A DNA stretch of 64,000 bases from Bacteroidales bacterium (GTDB taxonomy: Bacteria > Bacteroidota > Bacteroidia > Bacteroidales > F082), in the NCBI GenBank assembly GCA_017645275.1, contig JAGCPH010000015.1, positions 1 through 64,000 of the forward strand, given 5' to 3'. Of the stretch, positions 7,181 through 14,131 are shown one piece after another. Each line of letters begins with the position of its first letter. Position 1 is the stretch's first letter. The notes below the pieces were generated by a model, which was not told the DNA's origin, did not search any database, and worked only from the letters and a program-made list of their open reading frames with translations. A program made the position numbers and the translations under genes.

Positions 7181-7972
7181 CTAATTTGACGGTTTATCTT
7201 CCTGAAACGCATTGTGTATAGTTATCTCCACCGAAACACGACGGTAGCCTCCACCCTTTTCTTTGTTTTCTATTGCAATGCATTGAAAAGTGTTGGTTGT
7301 CTGTTTGAGCGGTTCAATCATCCTTTTCATATAATTCTCAACGCCTTGGGTGCGGAGGAAAGCCAGCTGACCGTTGGTTGTGATGCCTGTGGCTTTCGTA
7401 ACCGTCATATTAAACGGGTCGCCATTCAGTATTATCGGTTTGTTTACGATGTCGCCGTATTCGCCTTCATACGGAATTTTCGAGCGAATAGGTGTTCCGT
7501 CGGTTGCTCCAGTGATTCTCACATCAACCCTTTTCCCTTTTTTCAAAAATTGAGCCAGCTCGCCTTCCATCTTGGTTTTCAGGAACTTGCACATCAGTTT
7601 GCAGGCGTTGGAATGCTGTACGGCGTATTTGCCGAGTGCGTAGTCGTCGGCTTCATCAACAACCAAGCTGATGGTTTCGTATGACACAGCCACCACAAGG
7701 TTGATTTCGTCGCCATCCTGCTGCACCGCAGTATTCACGTCAATTTTCACGTTGTCCGAGACGCGTTGTCCGTCGCCGAGACCGGCTTTCATGGCGTAGA
7801 AATCGTCCTGCCATGTCCGCTGGCGCTCCTCGTTCTCTTTTTGGATTTGCTCCATCTTGTCTTCCGGCTTCAGGTAAATATAATGAAACCGCTCGGAAAC
7901 GGTCTCCTTTTCCTGACCAAGACATGCCATCGACAGAAGAAGCATCGTAGTAATTAGAATAAATTTGTTCAT
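7181..7972 (-). CDS. secreted OmpA-like protein with long insertion
   Basis: This 263-residue protein has a signal peptide of about 20 residues. The region 148-255 follows the OmpA C-terminal pattern: VDVRITGATDGTPI (Asp158), then QLAFLRTQGVENYM (Arg207), and the final strand YRRVSVEITI. In canonical OmpA domains the Asp and Arg that hold diaminopimelate are about 15 residues apart; here they are 49 apart because of an insertion containing LNGDPFNMTVTKA. Peptidoglycan binding is therefore possible but unproven. It is the first gene of the operon that runs down to 3204, about 270 bp from its promoter with a structured leader between. Confidence 0.6.
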   Translation of the reverse strand: MNKFILITTMLLLSMACLGQEKETVSERFHYIYLKPEDKMEQIQKENEERQRTWQDDFYAMKAGLGDGQRVSDNVKIDVNTAVQQDGDEINLVVAVSYETISLVVDEADDYALGKYAVQHSNACKLMCKFLKTKMEGELAQFLKKGKRVDVRITGATDGTPIRSKIPYEGEYGDIVNKPIILNGDPFNMTVTKATGITTNGQLAFLRTQGVENYMKRMIEPLKQTTNTFQCIAIENKEKGGGYRRVSVEITIHNAFQEDKPSN

Positions 7973-8037
7973 AAGTGAATGTTTTTGTTTATAATTAACC
8001 TAGTTATATACAATAAAAAACCGCGAACTTCTTTTGC

Positions 8038-8157
8038 GCAAGTTCGAGGTCGTAGGATTACCTAAAGCACGCCAAAAAGAAAGCCCACGGTATTGTCCGC
8101 GAGCGTTCCGGCTTCCATGAGCGTGCTTGTTAGAAATTTCCTACGTTTCGAACTTGC
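8038..8157 (-). ncRNA. structured ~120-nt leader element, unidentified
   Basis: Nested pairing is visible: GCAAGTTCGA (8038-8047) with 8148-8157; CGTAGGA (8051-8057) with 8139-8145; AAGCACGC (8065-8072) with 8121-8128; AAGCC (8081-8085) with 8110-8114; and CGG (8088-8090) with 8097-8099 around a 6-nt loop. It lies between the promoter at 8242 and the first gene of the minus-strand operon at 7972, so it would be in the 5' UTR. It matches no riboswitch I recognise. A palindromic mobile repeat is the alternative. Confidence 0.5.
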
Positions 8158-8241
8158 CTCTTAAAAGCGAAAACGCCTTAATTATATGTCTTTATAGTTT
8201 TATAACTGTCTGTTTCTTAATATCCTTTTCATTTAACACTG

Positions 8242-8249
8242 CAAAAATA
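8242..8249 (-). promoter_or_regulatory. promoter of the envelope operon (TATTTTTG)
   Basis: The minus strand reads TATTTTTG here, an exact -7 match. Transcription from it would give a leader of roughly 265 nt containing the hairpin element at 8038-8157. Confidence 0.55.
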
Positions 8250-8306
8250 ATAAATCTTTTTGATATACAAGCGTAGTTTAAAATTTTCATTCGGCAAAAA
8301 GCACTT

Positions 8307-8386
8307 ACAAAATTCTCAAATCTTCATTACAAAATTCTCAAAAGTTATCAACAAAATTCTCATTTTGTCGTTACAAAATTCTCAAA
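8307..8386. repeat. four 22-bp direct repeats (iteron-like)
   Basis: The core ACAAAATTCTCA(AA) starts at 8307, 8329, 8351 and 8373, an exact 22-bp period (two helical turns). The spacers between cores are poorly conserved apart from TTA just before the core. The repeats lie upstream of the promoter at 8242 and just past the DUF2750 stop. Regular phasing suggests a cooperative protein-binding site. Confidence 0.8.
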
Positions 8387-8403
8387 AGTGTCTAAAAAAA
8401 CGC

Positions 8404-8817
8404 CTATTCTTCATCCTCAAAATCTTCCGGCGTCGGCTCGGCCCACTCCTCGTCGTAGAACTCCTCGCCTACCAGCTCGCGGTCGGATTTGTCCTGCCCG
8501 CCAAGCATCTGGCGCATGATATTTGAAGGGATTGGAAAAATCTGGCCTTCGGTGCCAGTCGAGATGGCGATGCCAACATTGTCACTGCCGAGTTCGCGCG
8601 TCCAAGTAATGAATTCGGCAATCTCCATTGTGGCGACCGTATAGTTGGCCCAGTCATCACCGATGTTTGCCTCGGCTTCTTCTTTCGTCGCCCAAACAGG
8701 GATATATGAGTTTCCGCCGCCGTCTTCAAGCATGGCGAAAAGCCCAGGTTTAGCCTCCAGGAGCCATAACATTCCGTTGGCGTTTACAGTATGTAAAAAT
8801 TTTTGAATCTCTTCCAT
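8404..8817 (-). CDS. DUF2750 family protein
   Basis: This 137-residue soluble acidic protein follows the DUF2750 pattern: GMLWLLEAKPGLFAMLEDGG, IPVWATKEEAEAN, DWANYTVATMEIAEFITWTREL, then GIAIS. The tail is strongly acidic (EDFEDEE). The family has no established biochemical role. It is followed on the same strand by the iteron block, and the PAP2 phosphatase gene ends just upstream (9 bp gap), so the two may be co-transcribed. Confidence 0.75.
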   Translation of the reverse strand: MEEIQKFLHTVNANGMLWLLEAKPGLFAMLEDGGGNSYIPVWATKEEAEANIGDDWANYTVATMEIAEFITWTRELGSDNVGIAISTGTEGQIFPIPSNIMRQMLGGQDKSDRELVGEEFYDEEWAEPTPEDFEDEE

Positions 8818-8826
8818 AATGCAGTT

Positions 8827-9561
8827 TTATTTTGTCAATTTTTTATATTCCTTCTTCGCTTTCTCCAAATCATTCAGATATTCCTTGCAGGTATGTAACC
8901 TGGCGTATGTGGCGGCGGCGAGCAAACGGGAGGCATCGACATCGCTCTGCCAGTGATAGCCGGCGATGACACGGCTCTGCCCCCACTCGTAACCGAGTTT
9001 GAACAACTCGTTCTGTGCTGCAGGGTTTATCTCACAGAGTATCAACGCCATGCCCCAGCCACGGATGGCATGTCCCGACGGATATGAACCGTTGTGACGC
9101 AACTCCTCTTCTTCCTCAGGAACCAGCGTCGGCTCGTTGAAGTAGGCATACGGACGTGTGCGCATATAAGTCGCCTTAGGGTTGGTGGCACTCAGACGGA
9201 TGGTCTCCACACCACGATACAAAACCTTATAAATTGCTGGGGTTTTCTCCTCCGAGATCTCCATCCCAAAAGCATCGCAGAACTGCGGCACCATGTCTTT
9301 TATCTCATAAGCGGCCTCACGGATGGCCTTTTGTGCACGCAAAGTGTCGTTGCGCTGGTCCTTTCCCCAGTAATACTGCGAGATGTCGTGCATAAACTGC
9401 GACGAGCCTGGAGCAGGCGGTGCTGGCAGCCAATAAACTGCATCAGGCACCTCTTCGGCTGTAAGATACATCTGCGAAGCGTCTTGCGCATACAAAACAA
9501 TGTTCGACAGCATTAAAACTGTCAACAACATCATATTTAATAAAGATTTTTTCTTCCTCAT
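8827..9561 (-). CDS. PAP2-family class A acid phosphatase
   Basis: This 244-residue protein has an N-terminal signal peptide (ends LYAQ, ~residue 26), so it is periplasmic. The three phosphatase motifs are visible: the K..YMRTRPY segment, then the YPSGHAIRGW segment (PSGH), and SRVIAGYHWQSDVDASR, giving the Lys/Arg-Pro, PSGH and SR...H...D residues of vanadate-type phosphatases. Class A non-specific acid phosphatases (PhoN-like) have this length. The likely role is phosphate release from organic phosphomonoesters. The gene is followed by DUF2750 after 9 bp and preceded by preA. Confidence 0.88.
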   Translation of the reverse strand: MRKKKSLLNMMLLTVLMLSNIVLYAQDASQMYLTAEEVPDAVYWLPAPPAPGSSQFMHDISQYYWGKDQRNDTLRAQKAIREAAYEIKDMVPQFCDAFGMEISEEKTPAIYKVLYRGVETIRLSATNPKATYMRTRPYAYFNEPTLVPEEEEELRHNGSYPSGHAIRGWGMALILCEINPAAQNELFKLGYEWGQSRVIAGYHWQSDVDASRLLAAATYARLHTCKEYLNDLEKAKKEYKKLTK

Positions 9562-9584
9562 GATTTCATTTATGTTATATGATA

Positions 9585-11036
9585 CTATTTCTTATTGAAT
9601 CGTTTGGTGATTCCGATGGCGCCTGTTGGGCAGACGAGTCGGCACAGATGACATCCGACGCATTTCTGTCCGTCGATATTAGGTTTGCGGGTCACATGGT
9701 CAAATGTCATTGCCTGATGTCCGCCATCGCGGCATGAGAGGTAACAGCGTCCGCAGCCGATGCATAACTCACGGTCCACATTAGGATAAGCCATTGTTTC
9801 ACGATCGAGATCTGACGGTAGCACCATATTAGGCAGCTGTTCGCCAACAAGGTCACTCACATGCTCAATGCCACGCTCAGCCATATAGGTCTGCAATCCC
9901 AGCACAAGGTCGTCAATGATGCGGTATCCGTATTCCATGACGGCAGTGCACACCTGCACGTTGTGGCATCCCAGCTGAATAAACTCCAAGGCGTCACGCC
10001 ATGTCTCAATGCCACCAATACCGCTGAACTGTATGTTTTTCATGATAGGATTCGACGCCATCTGATAGATGTAACGCAACGCGATGGGCTTAATGGCACG
10101 CCCGGAATATCCGGATATCGTCTGTTTACCGCTAACTGCCGCCTGAGGCGACATGGTGACACTTTTTATGGTGTTGATAGCCGAGATGGCATCGGCCCCA
10201 GCGAAGAAAGCGCCCATAGCTGGATTGTTGATATGTGTGATATTGGGGGTCATCTTAGGGATTACCGGGATTTTCACGCTGCGTTTCACGAATGCAGTGA
10301 AAAACGTCACAAGCTCAGGATTCTGTCCGATGTCACTGCCCATACCCGTCATTCTCATCTGCGGGCAGGAGTAGTTAAGCTCCACGGCATCGCAACCAGC
10401 CTCTTCTGCCATCTTCGCAAGCTCAGTCCACTCCTCTTCTTGCCGGCCCATGATGCTAGCCACGACAATTTTATTAGGATAGTCCTTTTTCAGTCGGCGC
10501 AATATGTCAAAATCGACCTCGTAAGGATTTTCAGAAAGTTGCTCCATATTGCGGAATCCCGCAAATGACGTTCCGTCCTTGACGGCATCGAAACGCGGTG
10601 ACACCTCACGAATCTCTTGTTTGCAGATGGTTTTGTAAAAGACGCCAGCCCATCCCATATCAAGGGCACGCGCCACCATGTCGTAGTTGGTGCATATTGC
10701 AGATGATGCCAAAAAGAAAGGGTTCTCGCAATGAATTCCGCAGAAATCAATGGACAGGGATGGTATGTTATCGATTGCCACGGCATCGTTTTTCACCGCA
10801 TCAAGCAACTCACGGATACGTAATGGATGGTCGTAGTGGATGCATGCCTTTTCTGCCTGTTCAAGGTCTGCCTCAGAGCAGCATTCTATCCATTTCCAAG
10901 CGTTTTTCTTGTTGCCAAATCTTATTGCACGGATGGCTCGTGCCGGATCGCCGTGTTTGCACACTTTGGTACAAGGAGCATCCTCACACAGCAGGCATCT
11001 TGCCGCCTCTTCGTTTACATGAATCGTTCTTTTCAT
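9585..11036 (-). CDS. preA: NAD-dependent dihydropyrimidine dehydrogenase subunit PreA
   Basis: This 483-residue cytoplasmic flavo-iron-sulfur protein reduces uracil/thymine with its PreT partner. The N-terminal ~90 residues carry CLLCEDAPCTKVC, the cysteine pattern usually found in the GltD-like PreT half. Residues ~95-400 are the dihydroorotate-dehydrogenase-like FMN barrel (CPQMRMTGMGSDIGQNPE; AINTIKS; SGIGGIETWRDALEFI). The C-terminus has two 4Fe-4S motifs, CIGCGRCYLSC and CVGCHLCRLVCPTGA. It is longer than the ~410-residue E. coli protein because of the N-terminal iron-sulfur extension. No preT is seen in the window. It lies 11 bp after the ABC-F gene. Confidence 0.9.
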   Translation of the reverse strand: MKRTIHVNEEAARCLLCEDAPCTKVCKHGDPARAIRAIRFGNKKNAWKWIECCSEADLEQAEKACIHYDHPLRIRELLDAVKNDAVAIDNIPSLSIDFCGIHCENPFFLASSAICTNYDMVARALDMGWAGVFYKTICKQEIREVSPRFDAVKDGTSFAGFRNMEQLSENPYEVDFDILRRLKKDYPNKIVVASIMGRQEEEWTELAKMAEEAGCDAVELNYSCPQMRMTGMGSDIGQNPELVTFFTAFVKRSVKIPVIPKMTPNITHINNPAMGAFFAGADAISAINTIKSVTMSPQAAVSGKQTISGYSGRAIKPIALRYIYQMASNPIMKNIQFSGIGGIETWRDALEFIQLGCHNVQVCTAVMEYGYRIIDDLVLGLQTYMAERGIEHVSDLVGEQLPNMVLPSDLDRETMAYPNVDRELCIGCGRCYLSCRDGGHQAMTFDHVTRKPNIDGQKCVGCHLCRLVCPTGAIGITKRFNKK

Positions 11037-11047
11037 ATTATGTTGTT

Positions 11048-12904
11048 TTATATTTCATCTAATTCCAGCCATCGCATCTCTTTCTCATCAAGCATATCGT
11101 TGATTTCCGCCAGCCTCCTCCCTATCTTATCAATCTCCTGATAATCACTCTGATTCTCAAGCTGCAAAGTTAACGATTTTTTCTCATTTTCCAAATTTTC
11201 GATGTCGATTACAAGCTGTTCGTATTCCCTTTGCTCTTTAAACGAGCGTTTCTTGCTTCTTTCAGTCGCCTTCGGCCTGTTTTCGCGGGTATCGACACGC
11301 TCAGCCACCTGAATCTTATGCTGTTCCTTGTTTTTCTCCTCAAGCCATTCGTGATATTGCGAATAGTTACCCATATAACCTTTCACCATACCTTCGCCTT
11401 CGAAAACAAACAACTGGTCGACGGTCTGGTCGAGGAAATAACGGTCGTGAGAAACCACTATCAAACAGCCTTTATAGCCTTTCAAAAAGTCTTCAAGTTT
11501 CTGTAACGTCAAGATATCCAAGTCGTTAGTAGGCTCGTCGAGAATCAGGAAATTCGGATTTTTTATCAAAATCGTGAGCAGATAAAGTCTGCGTTTCTCA
11601 CCGCCGCTCAGCAACGCCACTGGCTGGCGGTGCATCGAATACGGAAACATGAAATGCGCCAGCAGCTTGTCGGCGGTGTAGACCATGTCCTTGCCGTAAT
11701 ATACCACCTCGGCTATGTCGCGGATGGTGTCAAGAACGGTCTTGTTTTCATCGAATTTGATACCGCCCTGTGTGTAATAGCCGTAAACAACGGTCTCGCC
11801 CACCACGATGGTGCCTGAATCAGGTGCCTCATGACCGGTTATCATATTTAAAAAGGTGGATTTACCGACGCCGTTTTTGCCGATGATGCCGATGCGCTCG
11901 CCTTTTTTGAAAATATAGTCGAAGTCTTTGAGGATGAATTGGTTATCCCATTTCTTGGTAACGCCTTTCATCTCCAGAATCTTGCCGCCGAGACGCTGCA
12001 TGTCGAGTCCGAACTGTATCTCGGTGTTGTCACGAATCATGCGGGCTTTCTCTTTCAGGTCGTAAAAAGCGTCAATTCTTGCTTTCGCCTTGCCTGTGCG
12101 TGCCTGCGGAGTACTACGTATCCACTCCAGCTCGTGTTTCATCAGCTGACCCGCCTTCTCCGCAGCAATGCGTTTGTTTTCCTCACGTTCACGACTTTTC
12201 TTGACGTAATAGTCGAAATTGCCGTTGTGAGTATAGATGGTTCCGTGATACATCTCCAGTATCTTATTGCACACCCTATCAAGGAAATAACGGTCGTGCG
12301 TCACCATGAAAAGCGTCACATTCGACTGTGTGAGGTAGTTTTCGAGCCACTCCACCATCTGCATGTCGAGGTGGTTGGTAGGCTCGTCCAAAAACAGCAT
12401 GTCGGGGTCGTCGAGAAGCACCAATGCCAATGCCAGCCTCTTCACCTGACCGCCCGACAAAGTGCCGACCTTCTGCGTCAAGTCGTTGATTTCGAATGTC
12501 GAAAGCAGCTGTTTCAGCCTCAGCTCATACGACCACGCCTGCATGGTGTCCATCGCCGCCGTCGCCTTGTCCAAATCCACTTGATTCACAAGGGCTTCCT
12601 CATATCGTTTGATGACCTGCATCACCTCGGTATGACCTGTCGCAATCACGTCTTCGATGGTCAGATTCGGGTCAAACTTCGGCAGCTGTTCAAGGTAACC
12701 GATGCGTACATTCTCGTTAAACGTAACCTTTCCGCCGTCGGCTTCCTCTTTCCCGACAAGGATTCTCATCATGGTGCTTTTTCCAGTGCCGTTGGCGGCA
12801 ATCAAGGCGGTCTTCTCCCCTTTCTCGATACCGAAAGAGATGTTCTCAAACAGCAGTTTATCGCTGAATGCCTTTGAAATATTATCGACTGACAAGTAAT
12901 TCAT
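11048..12904 (-). CDS. ABC-F family ATPase (Uup/EttA type)
   Basis: This 618-residue protein has two ATP-binding cassettes and no membrane segments. Walker A motifs are AANGTGKST and GKNGVGKST; the signature is LSGGQ/LSGGEKRR; Walker B motifs are MLFLDEPTNHLD and FLILDEPTNDLD. An arginine/lysine-rich linker lies between the cassettes (~240-290), and a C-terminal coiled coil (~550-618) resembles Uup. ABC-F proteins act on the ribosome or in DNA repair; the subclass is not certain. The promoter lies only 4 bp before the ATG. Confidence 0.9.
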   Translation of the reverse strand: MNYLSVDNISKAFSDKLLFENISFGIEKGEKTALIAANGTGKSTMMRILVGKEEADGGKVTFNENVRIGYLEQLPKFDPNLTIEDVIATGHTEVMQVIKRYEEALVNQVDLDKATAAMDTMQAWSYELRLKQLLSTFEINDLTQKVGTLSGGQVKRLALALVLLDDPDMLFLDEPTNHLDMQMVEWLENYLTQSNVTLFMVTHDRYFLDRVCNKILEMYHGTIYTHNGNFDYYVKKSREREENKRIAAEKAGQLMKHELEWIRSTPQARTGKAKARIDAFYDLKEKARMIRDNTEIQFGLDMQRLGGKILEMKGVTKKWDNQFILKDFDYIFKKGERIGIIGKNGVGKSTFLNMITGHEAPDSGTIVVGETVVYGYYTQGGIKFDENKTVLDTIRDIAEVVYYGKDMVYTADKLLAHFMFPYSMHRQPVALLSGGEKRRLYLLTILIKNPNFLILDEPTNDLDILTLQKLEDFLKGYKGCLIVVSHDRYFLDQTVDQLFVFEGEGMVKGYMGNYSQYHEWLEEKNKEQHKIQVAERVDTRENRPKATERSKKRSFKEQREYEQLVIDIENLENEKKSLTLQLENQSDYQEIDKIGRRLAEINDMLDEKEMRWLELDEI

Positions 12905-12908
12905 GATG

Positions 12909-12916
12909 CAAAAATA
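12909..12916 (-). promoter_or_regulatory. promoter of the ABC-F gene, nearly leaderless
   Basis: The minus strand reads TATTTTTG then CATC and the ATG. If this is the -7 element, transcription would start at or within a few bases of the start codon, giving a leaderless mRNA. Confidence 0.5.
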
Positions 12917-12923
12917 ATAAAAA

Positions 12924-12952
12924 GACTTTAGACTTTAGACATTAGACCTTAG
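12924..12952. repeat. heptamer array, 4 units
   Basis: The units are gacttta, gacttta, gacatta and gacctta, closely related to those at 425 and 2161. The array lies just upstream of the ABC-F promoter box in the divergent region. Confidence 0.8.
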
Positions 12953-13013
12953 ATTTATTTAAATAAGATCGAAGATTTTTCGAGTTTTTCGTGATTTTAG
13001 ATGTAAAATAAAC

Positions 13014-13021
13014 TATTTTTG
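13014..13021 (+). promoter_or_regulatory. promoter of chromate transporter genes (TATTTTTG)
   Basis: This is an exact -7 consensus ending 14 bp before the ATG at 13036, so the leader is short. Confidence 0.6.
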
Positions 13022-13035
13022 CAAAAAATTTCAAA

Positions 13036-13593
13036 ATGCGTACCGTCTGGCAACTTTTCATCACATTTTTCAACATCGGAGCATTCACCCTCGGTGGCGG
13101 ATATGCCATGCTCGACATGATTGAAAAAGCTGTCGTCGACCGTCATCACTGGATTGAGAAAGACGAGTTCTGGGATATGATAACGATAGTCCAGATGCTC
13201 CCCGGAGTGTTTGCCGTCAACACTGCGCTCTACACCGGCTACAAAATCAAAGGGTTATGGGGCGCGATAGCGGCTTGCCTCGGAGCCATCATCCCGTCAA
13301 TCGTTATAATCCTCATCATCGCCGTGTTTTTCCTTGACTACAAAGACAACCCTGTCATTGTGAGCATCTTCAAAGGCATCCGACCATGCGTGGTGGCGCT
13401 CATCCTCTCGCCTGCCATCAAGATGTTCATCAACGCCAAGGTGAACTGGAAAACTGCGATATTCCCAATAGCCACTGTCGTTTTGATATATTTCTTCAAG
13501 GTGTCGCCGGTGTATATCATCCTCGTCACCATCATCGGCAGCGTGGCGTTTGCTTTTTATTCACAAAACCAGTTAAATAAGTCCAAATCATGA
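13036..13593 (+). CDS. chromate transporter family, first half (CHR domain)
   Basis: This 185-residue inner-membrane protein with about five or six hydrophobic segments matches one CHR domain: FNIGAFTLGGGYAMLDMIEKAVVD, then MITIVQMLPGVFAVNTALYTGYKI. Full-length ChrA has two such domains in one chain; here the halves are separate genes overlapping by 4 bp, a common short-chain arrangement that is thought to form a heterodimer. Family members export chromate in exchange for other anions, but in anaerobes the physiological substrate is often unknown. Confidence 0.85.
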   Translation: MRTVWQLFITFFNIGAFTLGGGYAMLDMIEKAVVDRHHWIEKDEFWDMITIVQMLPGVFAVNTALYTGYKIKGLWGAIAACLGAIIPSIVIILIIAVFFLDYKDNPVIVSIFKGIRPCVVALILSPAIKMFINAKVNWKTAIFPIATVVLIYFFKVSPVYIILVTIIGSVAFAFYSQNQLNKSKS

Positions 13594-14129
13594 TTTACTT
13601 GCAGCTTTTTTGGACTTATTTGAAGATCGGAATCTTCGGCTTCGGCGGCGGTTACGCCATGCTCTCGATGATTCAGTTCGAGGTGGTAGACAATCAAGGC
13701 TGGATGACCATAGAGGAGTTCGCCGATATCGTCGCACTCTCGCAGATGACGCCTGGACCTGTCTCCATCAACATTGCAACGTTCGTCGGCTACACCGTGG
13801 GAGGCTTCTGGGGCTCGCTTGTCGCAACCGCCGCAATAGTGGTGCCATCGTTGCTGATGCTGATTTTCGTGCTGAAATACTTGTTTAAAAATCAAGATAA
13901 CTACATCGTAAAAACCACGCTGGCTCTGATGAAACCCGTCATCGCAGGACTGATCTTCGTTGCCGCTCTGATGATGATGAACCGAACCAGTTTTGTCGAC
14001 TTCGGACTGCATCAGAACAACATCAGCGTGATAATCTGCGCCGTCAGCTTCGTCGCCGTCTTCTGGGCAAAAATAAACCCGATACTAATAATCATAGCAT
14101 CGGGTCTTGTTGGGTATTTAGTTTATTGA
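13590..14129 (+). CDS. chromate transporter family, second half (CHR domain)
   Basis: This 179-residue membrane protein is homologous to the preceding gene: GIFGFGGGYAMLSMIQFEVVD, then ALSQMTPGPVSINIATFVGYTVGGFWGS, with the PGP motif intact (the first half has PGV). Its ATG overlaps the upstream stop (ATGA), indicating translational coupling and equal synthesis of the two halves. It ends 2 bp from the convergent acyl-CoA ligase. Confidence 0.85.
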   Translation: MIYLQLFWTYLKIGIFGFGGGYAMLSMIQFEVVDNQGWMTIEEFADIVALSQMTPGPVSINIATFVGYTVGGFWGSLVATAAIVVPSLLMLIFVLKYLFKNQDNYIVKTTLALMKPVIAGLIFVAALMMMNRTSFVDFGLHQNNISVIICAVSFVAVFWAKINPILIIIASGLVGYLVY

Positions 14130-14131
14130 AA

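Noticed and set aside
11939..12877. 312-codon open frame on the plus strand
   Set aside because: It is antisense to the ABC-F ATPase, whose motifs are unambiguous on the minus strand.
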